A stretch of DNA of 64,000 bases from Argopecten irradians. Taxonomy: Eukaryota > Mollusca > Bivalvia > Pectinida > Pectinidae. Location of the stretch: positions 15,991,765 to 16,055,764 of the forward strand of contig NC_091137.1 of NCBI RefSeq assembly GCF_041381155.1. Reading direction: 5' to 3'. The position numbers were made by a program, and so were the translations under genes. Below, piece after piece: positions 1 to 11,204 of the stretch. Positions within the stretch are counted from its first letter, which is position 1, and each line of letters begins with the position of its first letter. The notes beneath the pieces are model-generated. The model did not search any database. It saw only the letters and a list, made by a program, of their open reading frames with translations, and was not told the origin of the DNA.

Positions 1-1
1 G

Positions 2-76
2 GCCGACTTTAACTTCGAAGACAACTCGTACACTGTACCACCTTGGTGTACTTATGCTGTCTTTGAGTTTGTCTGA
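2..76 (+). CDS. possible C-terminal end of a gene cut by the window edge
   Basis: From base 2 the plus strand reads 24 codons and then TGA at 74-76. The peptide is mixed and globular-looking, with motifs NFEDNSYTVPPWC and a hydrophobic end YAVFEFV. It could be the last exon of a gene that begins before the window. A 24-codon open stretch can easily occur by chance and no family was recognised, so this is only a flag. Confidence 0.2.
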   Translation, partial: ADFNFEDNSYTVPPWCTYAVFEFV

Positions 77-1110
77 TGAAGGCGAGAGTATACAAATCGT
101 ACTAGTCATCGACATATCACGTAGAACATCTTCATGGTTATGTCATTATATGAATCATACTTTCCAACCTGAATATTCTACTGCTAAAGTCGTGTTTGTT
201 AATAACTTTGTTGAATAATATACAGAAAATAAGAAAGAAAACAAATCGCTTAAACATATTTATTTGTGCAACAGAGAGAGAAAACCATTTACAGCAATCA
301 TTACAAATGATAAGGGAGAGGTAAGAATAAATAGCATTGCAAATAAACAGTCATCATCTAGCCACATCGGTCTCCATCTGGCAAACTTCTACATTTCATT
401 AAACACCAATGGTAATCAGATACACATTTGTATATTTGAAATGGTATTTACAATAACATAAGTCATCATTAAAGATGCTATACACCTCCGTCAAATAATA
501 CCTTTTATCTATTCAAAATAAGAGACGATGGCTATATATTTGTATGGTATATGTATTCTTTCACTATTACAATAATTGATAAGATTAAATATCATATTTA
601 CCTTTAGAATAAAGAAATTCAAATAATAAATTGGAGCATAAAGAAATTCCTTGTCTCTTTTTCTGAGATGGAAATATTGATTGCACATACGCCTAACAGG
701 TGTATATGCTATAGGTAGGTGTTAATTAGACATGCATTAAATTATTGTCTGTCAATCATTGCTCTAAGAATAATAATATTCTGTCGATGTTGAAGCATCT
801 TTAACAGAAATTTAGATTTATCGGACGAGAAACCACAATGCTTTACAACCATGATGATGAGTAAATAAATAAACATGAAGTGATGATTCTACCTCCAAAG
901 TTACTAAAGTATATCAACAATATATAGAGCGAAATAGAAACAGGTACATACTGTTCAACGTCAAGAATCATCATCGTTCCCATACACTGACTGATATATA
1001 CATATCTGGGGAAATACATTAAAAGCCATTGAACATTAGGTCAGGACTGTGGCAAGACCTTAGTCTTCTTTTATCACTTTTGAAACTGATTCGAAAATAA
1101 CATATATACC
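77..1110. other. no gene seen; holds one diverged dispersed repeat copy
   Basis: AT-rich sequence with only short chance frames. About 606-815 resembles the repeat seen at 7,950-8,228 and 8,660-8,966: it shares a GATTGCnCAT segment and then a TCTGTCGATGTTGAAGCATC-like block in the same order. Nothing else was recognised. Confidence 0.4.
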
Positions 1111-1143
1111 TTTATTATATATCAATCAGGTATTCAATTTATT
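1111..1143 (-). terminator. candidate poly(A) signals for the cysteine-rich peptide gene
   Basis: Two TTTATT motifs on the plus strand (1,111-1,116 and 1,138-1,143) read AATAAA on the minus strand, about 280-310 bases after the stop codon of the peptide gene. In an AT-rich region such hexamers also arise by chance. Confidence 0.35.
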
Positions 1144-1421
1144 ATTTAACTAAAACGATGAAAAGTTAAATGCAGACACCAGCAAGGTCATGGGAGCAGT
1201 ATCGTCGATTGGTGAACTTCTATATTGCACTGGAGTGTGCAAATGGTCGGGAACTTCATCAGGGAATGTTATATATTTACTACACACAAACCCCATACAT
1301 CAAACACAGTTTTACAATTGTCATATATGTTATAATGTTACATTCATCACAGGAAAGTACAGGAATGGTGACACGAGTCTGTTTCAATGCTGCCATATCA
1401 ACTCAAGAGATAAGTGGAGAA

Positions 1422-1628
1422 CTAATTTATAAACCACGTGTTGACACAATTGATGTTGCAGATACTTTTCCTAGCAGCACATTGGTCAGAGCATTGATCA
1501 GGTGACTGTTCGGACTTACAGATGGTGAGACACGAATGCTGGAACTCTAGGCATTGCTGTTGACAAAGGTCAGCGTAGAGCACGCCAACAAGGCACAACA
1601 GGCAGCACAATATCAATATTGATCGCAT
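1422..1628 (-). CDS. small secreted cysteine-rich peptide (four CX3C pairs)
   Basis: The 68-residue product starts with a clear signal peptide (MRSILILCCLLCLVGVLYA), with probable cleavage before DLCQQQC. The mature part of about 49 residues has eight cysteines arranged C-x3-C-x6-C-x3-C-x8-C-x3-C-x6-C-x3-C, two identical halves of two CX3C pairs joined by eight residues. CX3C pairs spaced like this are typical of disulfide-linked helical hairpins. The frame stays open upstream to an ATG at 1,670, but a strong acceptor (TTCCTTTTGTTATAG, then GT at 1,645) lies between them, so the ATG at 1,628 is the likely start, 17 bases into the exon. Candidate poly(A) signals follow at 1,143 and 1,116. The family was not recognised. 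A secreted defence, signalling or matrix peptide is possible, but the function is unknown. It could also be the main exon of a longer gene. Confidence 0.6.
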   Translation of the reverse strand: MRSILILCCLLCLVGVLYADLCQQQCLEFQHSCLTICKSEQSPDQCSDQCAARKSICNINCVNTWFIN

Positions 1629-1662
1629 GGTGCTTCTGTAGGTACCTATAACAAAAGGAATA
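1629..1662 (-). other. 5' UTR end and 3' splice acceptor of the cysteine-rich peptide gene
   Basis: On the minus strand a pyrimidine-rich tract ends in TATAG at 1,646-1,650, followed by a 17-base leader and the ATG. This suggests a non-coding first exon further upstream (higher coordinates), which I could not place. Confidence 0.5.
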
Positions 1663-1729
1663 AGTGTCATTTATATAGCTTCGTGTATAGTAAACTATAT
1701 CAGTACAACCAAAATACAAGGAAATTAAA

Positions 1730-2062
1730 TGCATTTATTATGAAAATAAATTCAAATTTTATAGCATATGCATTAATTGTGAACATAAATTAAAAATTTA
1801 ATAGCACGTGCCTTTATTGTGAACATAAATTAAAATTTAATAGCACGTGCATTAGTTGTGATCATGAATCAAAATTTAATAGCATGTGCATAAATTGTGA
1901 AATAAATTAAAATTGAATAGCACGTGCATTAATTGTGAACATAAATTAAAATTGAATAGCACGTGCATTAATTGTGAACATAAATTAAAATTGAAAAGCA
2001 CGTGCATTAATTGTGAACATAAATTAAAATCTAATAGCATGCGCATTAATTGTGAAATATTC
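1730..2062. repeat. 39-bp tandem repeat with GCACGTGC palindromes, about 8.5 copies
   Basis: The unit is about 39 bp: GCACGTGCATTAATTGTGAA followed by CATAAATTAAAATTGAATA. The middle copies are nearly identical and the outer ones are diverged. At least five copies keep the palindrome GCACGTGC, which contains the E-box CACGTG. Others carry GCATGTGC, GCATATGC or GCATGCGC. The array lies about 100 bp upstream of the coding exon of the minus-strand peptide gene, in its presumed first intron or promoter. Confidence 0.85.
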
Positions 2063-3682
2063 TTTAAATTATCAGTAATCTATATTTAAAAAAAAAAACT
2101 TTAAATTATTATGATTTTAGGATAAAGTATATTAATAATTAATATTACATATAAACATTGCTTTTCTAGTACTATACAAATACATTGGTTCATGTTAAAG
2201 AAACTGAGCATGCATCCTGATCTATTGGAACGGGAAAAAGTCATAACCTTATAACAAAGCCATATAGGTAGAAACTGATTTAGGATAAAATACATGTTTA
2301 TAGATTTCTATTGACATAACTTTGAACGACTTGATTTATCGTTGTATTGCCAAACGATATTATCCTCGCTTGGTAGTCTTTATCTTTTTGTCTTTTCTAT
2401 CGTATACCTAATAAACGCCAATTCCAAAACCATTACGCTAGGTTATGTCTTAGTATGATATCCGTAAAGATATTATAAATTTGATTTTATATAGACGTTC
2501 AAGAAATGTTTTAACGATAATATCTCTGAAATTCATGATTTATAAATGAAGTTATTGCACATAGATTATTAATGTATTTTACTTTTGTAACAATACTAGT
2601 CTGGTATGAATGACTTAAGATATTTATGAGTCAGATCGCAAAGTAAAAGACCGGAAAATAAAAATAAAATATAAATAATAAATATAAAAATAAAATAAAC
2701 CAAAATACTTACTTGGTTTTGTTAAGCAATGAAGGGATATGGAACCCTGGATGTTTTCAGTGATGTGTGATAACGAGGTGGTTTTTTCGTCTACTATTGG
2801 GTAAAAACAGGCTGGAGCCGGTTTAAATAAGCCTTTGAATCACGTGCTGTTATTCCACGTTTGTTATCAGGTCGTGACATGGGGGCATTCTGGAGGTAAT
2901 TGTGTTAGCTGTTTGTCGGTGATATATCTCCCTCCCGCAGTCTTATGGTCACGACCAGGTACCCCGTTTACCGGCCTGAAACATCCGTGGGTCCATTTCA
3001 CTTATCTGTATGTGTACATCAACTTCAGGAAATATAGTGAAAGTTATCTTCTTGTGTAGACTTATAATCATAAACAAAGTTCGACAATGTTTTGACGAGG
3101 AACCTGTATCAGAGCATTGTCAGCTTTATATCATTCTCTTGTTGTTTGAAATCTCACACGTAATATAAATTAGAGACTAAAAACAAATATAAAATTATAT
3201 GGTATGTTCCAATATGTGTGAATCAGAATATGTATTGAAATTATCATTAAATGATTTACAATGAAATGATATTTTGAGTGGTCTGATTTCATGCTGTTAA
3301 AATTTGTTGTAAGTGAAAAGTGTTATGGTTTCAGATGTTGATATACCGTTGGTGATCGACAATACAACTCTATCATGCTTTCTGACTGAACTACCCCACT
3401 GATCGTGATGGTACTAATACTTGTTATCTGTGTTTTTAAAACCCCTAGAGAAACAACTACCCACTCAGGCCCCATAGTTCGAAATCATGTATGTTTGGTT
3501 TTATTTAATTCGAAGTCGTGTTGTTTTGGCGGAAAATTTGCGTCATTGACTTTCCATTCGTTAACCTTTTACAATGACACCAGAAAAAAGCAAATCTAAT
3601 TATTATACTCTGCAGCAACTTTCACGATATAAAGTCAACCTCTTTTTGTTTCGACAGCAGTGATGACTTTCTATCAATTTTG
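2063..3682. other. no gene recognised
   Basis: AT-rich intergenic-looking DNA. The more GC-rich stretch at about 2,750-3,010 has only short frames and no convincing exon structure. It could hold the promoter or first exon of the peptide gene, but nothing specific supports that. Confidence 0.3.
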
Positions 3683-3686
3683 TTAA

Positions 3687-4023
3687 AGTGAATAGTCGGG
3701 CAAAGAAAACCAGTCTAAATGCGTTCATTGGCCTTCCAAAAGTTCTCACATATTAATACGACGGTCAAGTTCTGCTTAGTTTCCCAGTTCTGACCATTAA
3801 AGTAAAGAAAAGTTGAAAGCATTGAAAGCGAGGCTGTGTGGAAATGTAACCACGGACATAGTGAGCCGGGAGGACGTTTTAGAATTCCCATACTTTAAAT
3901 CAATTTCTTCGTATGCAGACAGATTTTGACGAGAGATTTTATTTTTCCATTTCATAAGAAATTATACTGGATACATTCACACCATTTTTACCGACTTTAG
4001 CCATCCTTGCCCGACTGTTCGCT
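3687..4023. mobile_element. MITE with TTAA target duplication, copy 1
   Basis: The 337-bp element starts AGTGAATAGTCGGGCAAAGA and ends with the near-perfect inverted complement of that (outward reading AGCGAACAGTCGGGCAAGGA). It is flanked on both sides by TTAA (3,683-3,686 and 4,024-4,027). A second copy with the same ends and the same TTAA flanks lies at 19,903-20,240, and the two are similar along their whole length. A TTAA target duplication is typical of the piggyBac superfamily. The element has no coding capacity, so it is a non-autonomous MITE. The superfamily is inferred only from the target site, because piggyBac ends often start with CCC. Confidence 0.85.
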
Positions 4024-4027
4024 TTAA

Positions 4028-5664
4028 TGAATGTGTGTAATCTCCAGAGAACAACAAATGAGATATATTTCATATAAAAAATTACAGCATAAATAAGAAT
4101 CATTAAAACAAATTTCAACTACTTTAAAACGAAGTTTTAACACACTGGTAGCATTACCCACAGTTAAGATCAGATTCAAATTAAAATTGATTGTCAGTAA
4201 TACATAACATTCGTTAGCTAATAACCGTGTTGAGCGGCAGATAAAACCCAACAATAACATATGTAATTATTAATAAAATCACATTGTAGCACGCACAATA
4301 TATCAAGATACATGTAATTAATTTCCTGGTGAGACTGTGGTGTTGGTTATATTGTTTTATCAACCAGCACTATTATAACTTATATCTCGTGTGTCGTTAC
4401 CTTGACCTAGACGTGAAATGGTACATATACCATGTATATAAGGTGATAGCTTTGTTAAGCAGAGGCGATTAGCATTCTCCTGCAGCTCACCCACAGCTAT
4501 GTAGAACCAAATGGTACAAACAGTATTAATTGAAAATATCATTAAATAATCAGGCTGAGATTCCAGGTATATGTTAGGTTGTCAGAATCCCGGTACTAGT
4601 TGACCTATATTGTTCGGGTGCTAGAAGGAATTTCTTAATGTAAAGAAGATAAATTATTCCGAAACTTAAATTAGTGATTAGAAAGTTGCCAGATTATTTG
4701 ACATTTTCTAGCCTAGTACTGGCAAGCTACCAAGTACCCATTCCCGCCATCGCATTTGTGTTTGTGTGATTATTGGATTTTTTGTTGTTTTTTTTTAGAA
4801 AAAGTGGAAAAAGAAGATATCTCTAAACTGATTTTCTTGCCTGAAAATTATGAATATATATGTGAGAGATCGTATCATAAACTGCAATTACTGTCTACCA
4901 AAACATATAAACCCTAATATTTCACAGTGTTGTATTTTTAATCAGTCTTTGAAGTATGATTACACCGATCCATCATGAATTTTAAACTACTTTTATTGAC
5001 TTTGGTTTGGTGGCGATCAATGGATATGTTTCCTGATACCGTTTATATAACAGTATACCAACAGTGAGATGGAAATTGGCTTGGCATTCACGTGCAGGAT
5101 ATATCGGTCACGAACTTGGTACACATTCCACCCACATATATAGTTACGTAACTTTGATTCTCGTCGGTTATGTAAACCCATTTATAACATTATATCTTAC
5201 TTATCTTGGCCACGTATGCTTTAAATTTAGAGAAAAGGTTTACCATAAACATAAATGAGGTCTACAGGCTATGACTTTATTTTATTTTAGAGAAATTGTT
5301 TTCCGCTTATCCATACGATGTTATCCGAAACGAGTGTTTAAAATATTTTCAAAAACATTTTATAAATTACTTCTTGGTAGATACCTTTGGTTAGAAACGC
5401 TATTACGATATACATTTCGAGTGTTGGGTCATAGTAGTTATATAACAGTAAATGTTTTTTTAGGAAACACGGTAACTTTTGTTTGAAAGAAGAAAAACGT
5501 ATCAGATAAAGAAATGAAAAGGAAAAGTTATATGTGCCGTATTTTTCATGATCACGAGTCAAGAAGAGCTTTTAATATGGAATTCCCCATCACGACATTT
5601 TTTACTTACTATACGTACCAAAGGTGTTCGATTTACAAGTACAAATAAACGCAGTACTGCAAAG
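4028..5664. other. no gene recognised
   Basis: AT-rich DNA with chance frames up to about 78 codons. They show no domain signature, signal peptide or flanking splice sites that I could defend. Confidence 0.3.
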
Positions 5665-5955
5665 AGTCATTATAATTACATCTACAATGCAGTAAAATGA
5701 GTGCATACGGACAGGCAATGAAGCCAAGGTGTGGTCAACTATTTCATTATACGTTTTACAGTGTTATTAGTAATTGTAAAATAATTTCTGTATGTTTCCA
5801 TCTAAACAAAAGTCAGTATAAGTACATCTACAATGCAGTAAAATGAGTGCATACGGTCAGGCCATGAAGCCAAGATGTGATTAACCGATTCATTTCACAT
5901 TTTTACAGTATTATTTGTAATTGTTAAGTGATTTCTATATTTTCCATGTGAACAC
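5665..5955. repeat. 146-bp tandem duplication, two copies
   Basis: Bases 5,665-5,810 and 5,811-5,955 are two head-to-tail copies. Both contain ACATCTACAATGCAGTAAAA and TGAGTGCATACGG, then TCAGGC/ACAGGC, and later TTTTACAGTnTTATTnGTAA. They are clearly diverged at other positions, so the duplication is not recent. Confidence 0.8.
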
Positions 5956-7949
5956 ACACATGGCTCACAAAACCAAAATTTACGGCGCATAAAACGTTTA
6001 GAAGACATCATACAGGTTTGTCTATCCATTTGAATGATATTCATAGCTGAATTAATCAGACCTCATGATTTTCAATAGATAACATTTAAAAGAAAACTTA
6101 ACACAAATTTCGCCCAAAAGAAGGGTTTGCCAGTAAGTAATTGTAAGGTTTATGCTATTTATACTAGAAAGTATGACTTAGGATTTATTTGTCGGAGGCA
6201 ACTTACAAGATTTAAGTAAGTCAATGTCATTTCTTACTGGTCCAAAACTGTTATCAAGAACTAAAAATGAAGGATTACGTCTATAAATAACATAAAAGCA
6301 AGTCAGATTTAATTAATCAACACAACTTTGCCCTATTACTTACGGTGTTTATTCTTGGATTTACACGCTGATCACATTCTATAGCCTTCACCTAGAATAG
6401 ATTTATATAATTATGAATCTTTCATAGGTCCACTAAATTAACACTAAGATATAAAATAGAAAATGGTCATGTGTTCCGTAGGGAGTGACGTTTAGACATA
6501 GTCAATGGAAATTATCATTGCTTTACACAGAAGTAACGATATAACAAAAAAGGGTGTTGAATGGCGTCATGCATTATTTTAATACATGTATATACATTTA
6601 AATGTTCTAATGGTAACTTAGCCTATGCTGTTTGACATTGCTTTAATACATGATTTTCCTGATTGTTGTCACTTTATGTACAAGGCCTAGTTACGTCGTG
6701 GGACAGAATTTGTTGTCAGAACAAAAAAAAATGTTTTCGAGGCCCATTTTATAAATAATATTTTAACGGGTGCTGCATTAAAGCATTGTAAATGTCAATT
6801 TTATGATATTAATTAACCCTATAAGAAGATAACGATTTCCCATGGGTTATCATTAATATCCGTCACATAATTATCAAATTATATCAAATGAGTTCGCCCA
6901 AATATTTTTGCAAATGTCGATAACTATTTAATGTTTGAATGCAGAATACAACATTCAAATAGGATATGATAACTTTTATACTTATACCTCTATGATGAGA
7001 AAAAAGCAACATAATGGTACGGTAAAAATAGATGAATTTGTATTAAATTGTAATGGAATCGTCTATATATGCTGTAAAATACATGTAAGTCTCACAAATT
7101 AAGTTATTACTGAGATCCGTATTTATCTAATTTCATCGGTTATGAAAATAAATGTTTCCCTTCAAGTGACTATGGTTTATCTAACTCGATTTAGGTAATT
7201 TTTCTATTTTGAAAACGCACAACCTTTAATTAGCAAAATAGGTCACTGGTCAGGAACTACTCGAATTCACAAAGACGAAAACAAAATTTATTTCAAACCC
7301 AATGAAATTATAAAAAAAAGTTAATGCTTAAATGATAAATGGGTCAGTTTTATACACAATTTATCTCGTAAATATAATTATTGCTCATCAGATAGCTCGC
7401 AAAAAATCTTGCACATGTTTTATAATGTCTTATGAAATGAAAACTTGTGTAAGATCCAATTTGTTTACTTTAAAGTGCTAAATATCAGTTATGTGACCAC
7501 AACTCTAGCTGTTGCCAACATTGCGGTATTGCTGGGTAGACGAAGAACCTGGTGTTTACTGTTGTGTCCAAGGTAAGTGACATCACCTATCGTATAACAC
7601 CGTTATCAAATTAATGAAGGTTAAATAAACCGCACCGGGTTATACTTTATGTTGGGAACCCTGAGATTTATTCAGCTACGTATTCTTCAAAGTCTTCACA
7701 TAATTTGACTACGCTGAATTTAGCCCATAAACAAATGTATTTCAGAGCATACAAGATAATGTAAAAAACGTTTTATATAGCCTGTAGCAGTTGTGACCGC
7801 TAGAAGTAATATCATATAGACTTACTATCAAGTATATTTAGAATCATGTCATAATTTTCGCATATCATATCAAAAATGAAAATTAAATGTAAATTTTTTC
7901 ATTATCAAAAACAGGAGCAGACGATTTAGTATTTTTCTTCATTTACAAA
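5956..7949. other. no gene recognised; one weak exon-like segment
   Basis: AT-rich DNA. The only exon-like stretch is about 7,489-7,571: it follows AATATCAG, is open in one frame (ANIAVLLGRRRTWC) and ends at CCAAG/GTAAGTGAC. Nothing nearby joins to it, so it is not called. Confidence 0.25.
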
Positions 7950-8228
7950 AGTTACTTACTTTACACTATTACCACCATTGGAAAGTTTGCGCTTCTAATT
8001 TTATTTCAAGATAGAAATATGAAAAATAATTAATTGCATCCCGAAAAAATTCCGTGTCACTATATCCTATTTGGAATGAAGCACTGATTGCGCATGCACC
8101 AAAGGCAAGATAAATTATTTTCTATTATTTTTTGTGTTAATTTGACACGACATTTAAACACCAACTATTGTTCAAATGGTGAATGTCATTTATACTCTGT
8201 CGGCGATGGAGCATCTTTAATTTATAGA
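7950..8228. repeat. dispersed repeat, copy 1 of a local pair
   Basis: This shares with 8,660-8,966 the blocks AGTTACTTACTTT, AATAATTAATTGCATCCCGA and a later GATTGCGC, and with 606-815 the blocks near GTCnATGnnGAAGCATCTTTAA. The order and spacing are kept in all three, which points to an old interspersed family or local duplications. No terminal repeats or coding were seen. Confidence 0.65.
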
Positions 8229-8659
8229 GTTACAATAAATATGATAATAAATATATGATATAAAAAATCCTGTAAAAATGACAGGCTTTTATGTAGGGAA
8301 ATCGCAAAAAACAACAACTAAAATCGAAATAATCATCCAAATTATGCAGCCAAATGTCATGCTTTCTCATAGGATTCTTTTTACTCTATATAATCTATCA
8401 GATTTGTTTCCTTTCGTCGACGGAATGAAACGAAGGGAAGTAACTCTGATATATCAGGATGCGGGTTCTAATGCAAGTTCTACGGAATATATTATAACAT
8501 ATATTTGCACGTAATCTATAATCACCACATTTTATACAACTGATGGTCTTTAATCGAGTTTGAAAATACTCTTAAGGTGCTTCACCGCCGATAAATGGTA
8601 ATTTTTATCTATTAAAATAGAAACAGGTTAATTATTATTTTTTTAGTGACTAGTGACAC

Positions 8660-8966
8660 AAGTTACTTACTTTTACATTATTACCATCATTGAAAAGTGA
8701 GAGCTTCGCATTTTACTCCAGAATAAAAGTATTTAAAATAATTAATTGCATCCCGAAAAACATACGTGACACTAGTACTACAATGTACGTCCTGTATAGA
8801 ATGAAGTCTGATTGCGCGAACAACACTAATTATTTTAGATATGGACTTTTGTGTTCATAAGACTAATAAAGTATGCGATTTAACATCAAATATTGTCCAA
8901 AAGATAGATACATGTATTCTTTATGCTCAGTCTATAGAGAAGCGTCTTTAAATATACCAAACTCAC
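8660..8966. repeat. dispersed repeat, copy 2 of a local pair
   Basis: A second copy of the repeat described at 7,950, in the same orientation about 700 bp downstream. It keeps AATAATTAATTGCATCCCGA but differs at many other positions. Confidence 0.65.
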
Positions 8967-9127
8967 AGAAGTTATTTTCAATCGGTTTAATCACGATTGT
9001 TTTTCCCTTAACATTCTTGTTACATTTGATGACACTAGCTTTTTGAATATCGATGTCATTTGATTCATAATACATGTACATCTACATCAGATTTTAGTTA
9101 AATTATAGTATTGAGTTTCTTGGTCAT

Positions 9128-9350
9128 TCCAATCTACTGTAACCCAATGTTCTTTCGCGGCTACTAAATTTCGCGATTTCCGTTTCAAAACATCATCGCG
9201 GGGATTAAGTTTCGCAGATTTAAATGGAAATACCTTTTAATTTAATTTTGCAAGAATTGTGAAAGTTATTAATTCGTGGAGATAAACTTTCACGAATTTA
9301 CCTTGATCGCAAAGTTTGCGAAAATAAATCGCACACGAAAACAATTCGGT
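9128..9350. mobile_element. fragment of a TTTCGCG-box short interspersed element
   Basis: Starts CTACTGTAACCC and contains repeated TTTCGCG, TTCGCGAT, ATCGCGGGGATTAAG and GTTTGCGAAAATAAATC blocks on both strands, which gives a loose inverted layout. Similar boxes after ACTGTAAAC occur at about 20,545 and 43,240. Such CG-box elements are, from memory, abundant in bivalve genomes. Ends and target duplication could not be fixed. Confidence 0.45.
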
Positions 9351-9389
9351 ATCTGTTTCGTATTGTTTGATTCATCCGAGGGTTCATAT

Positions 9390-9432
9390 TCAAACTGAAC
9401 TAACAAGGACGTTAAACCCCATCAATCAATCA
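9390..9432 (+). mobile_element. SINE-like 3' tail remnant
   Basis: The string GGACGTTAAACCCCATCAAT continues into a short (ATCA)n run. This GACGTTAAACCCC plus tetramer run is the typical 3' end of widespread mollusc SINEs. No tRNA-derived head with box A/B was seen upstream, so only the tail is called. Confidence 0.55.
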
Positions 9433-9989
9433 AAAAACTGAACTAAACTTGCAAAAAGCCGAGGTTGTCCGCGTCCATTTGAAAACTCAAAAAGTACGCT
9501 AGCTCTTTTGAAGACACTTTCAATATATTATCGGGAAGCACTTCCATTTCGATATGAGTTGAAATACAATTAGCGTTCGATTAAAGTTAAATGTGCCTTA
9601 ATTTTTTTGGAAATGAAAGAAACCAGAATCAAGAAGAAATTATAATATGTTGTTCAGTACTTGAAATTAAGAACATTATGAGAATAATAAGACTTAAATT
9701 GCACAGGTTTTACTTTCACAACGTCAAATAACATCTCAAAATGGATTTTGGCAATATTTCTAAAAAAATGATATTTTGCAGTACAAATAGTGTACAGAGT
9801 CAAATCAAAAGCAGGAGTCATCTCACTGTTTGCAGTATTATATAATTTTGAAGTGATCTTTTATGTTATCCTTTTAAAATGCATCAATCATTCAAAACAA
9901 AAACAAAAACCCAAAAAACAAGAAGCCGGAAAGCAGTTGATATAAAAACTCAAATACATCAAGATCAAAGTAACTATTATTCCAGTTTT

Positions 9990-10592
9990 TGGAGTCATAG
10001 TCCGGAAACAAAACTAAACGGTAATTTTGTATTTTTGACTAAGGTGACATGGTAAAAGAAAAAACACCAAACATGAAAGGTCCGTAATAGGCAAAGGGCA
10101 CAACTAGGGCATTCATCAGATCTCTACAGAAAGTTTCAAGGGACTGCTTTGAACGGTTCTTGAGTCATAGTCCGGAAACAACGGGAAACAGTAATTTAGT
10201 CTTTTTGACGAAGTTTCCATGGTAACCGGAAACAAAGTGGAAAATAGAAGGTCTGCAATAGCAAAAGGCACAACTAGGGTATTTGCCTGATATATCCAGA
10301 AAGTTTCAAGGAGCTGCGTTGAACGGGTAGTCCGGAAACAAAAAGAAATAGTAATTTGGCATTTTTGACCAAGTTTCCATGGTAACAGAAACAGTACCGA
10401 ACATGGAAGGTCTATAATAGCAAAAGGCACAAATAGAACCATTGTCTAATGGATACAGAAAGTTTCAAGGAGCTGCGTTAAACGGTCTTTGAGTTATAGC
10501 CCGAGAAATCATCAAGGACAGAAATACGAACGGACAGACGAACGGACGGAATCCAATTTAATATCCACATAAACGCGTTTCGCGGGGGATAA
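9990..10592 (+). repeat. mollusc-type tandem interspersed repeat with GCGGGGGATAA tail
   Basis: About 3.5 tandem units of roughly 165-172 bp, marked by repeated TAGTCCGGAAACA, TTTCCATGGTAAC, GGCACAACTAGGG and AGAAAGTTTCAAGGAGCTGC. The array ends in a different tail with ACGGACAGACGAACGGACGG and then CGTTTCGCGGGGGATAA. This body-plus-tail layout is, from memory, a common interspersed repeat of bivalves. The open minus-strand frames inside it are by-products. Confidence 0.75.
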
Positions 10593-10647
10593 AAACAACA
10601 ACAACAAAAAGAAAATTAAAACCAAATAAACTAACAAGCAAACAAAC

Positions 10648-10692
<45 letters not shown>

Positions 10693-10696
10693 AAAA
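10593..10696. repeat. (CAA)n microsatellite with interruptions
   Basis: Begins right after the GCGGGGGATAA tail with AACAACAACAAC, is interrupted by CAAACAAACAAA, and ends in about 16 uninterrupted CAA units. It probably grew from the A-rich 3' end of the neighbouring interspersed repeat. Confidence 0.9.
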
Positions 10697-11204
10697 CAGC
10701 ATTTATTAAACAACATACACATTTTTGTGCAGTATAACGGATTTCATCAGCTTTAAGGAATAATAACAGGTCCAAATATTTGTCGCGTTAGGACACATAT
10801 AACTTCTCCGTCCTCCAAATAGATTCAGGCCATCGATACCGACGAGTTTTGGCTGGCCTTTTTGAGATTCTGGTTTGTCTAGGATTTCAATTAGATTGGG
10901 AAATGGATAATGCTGATGAATCAGAAAACGCCCATCCTTCTGTATCCTCTTGGTCTAGACTATCTATACCTTTCCTATCTCATCACACATAAATAATTAG
11001 TAAGTAGAAGTTAAAATCTTCTTTACTTTCAGTACTTCGTTTAAGTCCATTTTTTCAGGTTAAGTGTGAATAGAAAACAGAATATGATATCAATGAAAAG
11101 CGAATCTAAAATCAAATGTAAGGCTTTTCCGACATTGTACTAAGGAGTGATTTATTCTTTTTGACTTTTCCAGCAGATTGTATAAGGAACTTCTTTATGA
11201 ATTA

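Noticed and set aside
7489-7571. Possible short coding exon ending CCAAG/GTAAGTGAC
   Set aside because: No neighbouring exon in a matching phase and no recognisable protein.
10116-10775. Minus-strand frames of 108 and 87 codons
   Set aside because: They translate the interspersed repeat and the (CAA)n tract (poly-Cys run); no protein signature.
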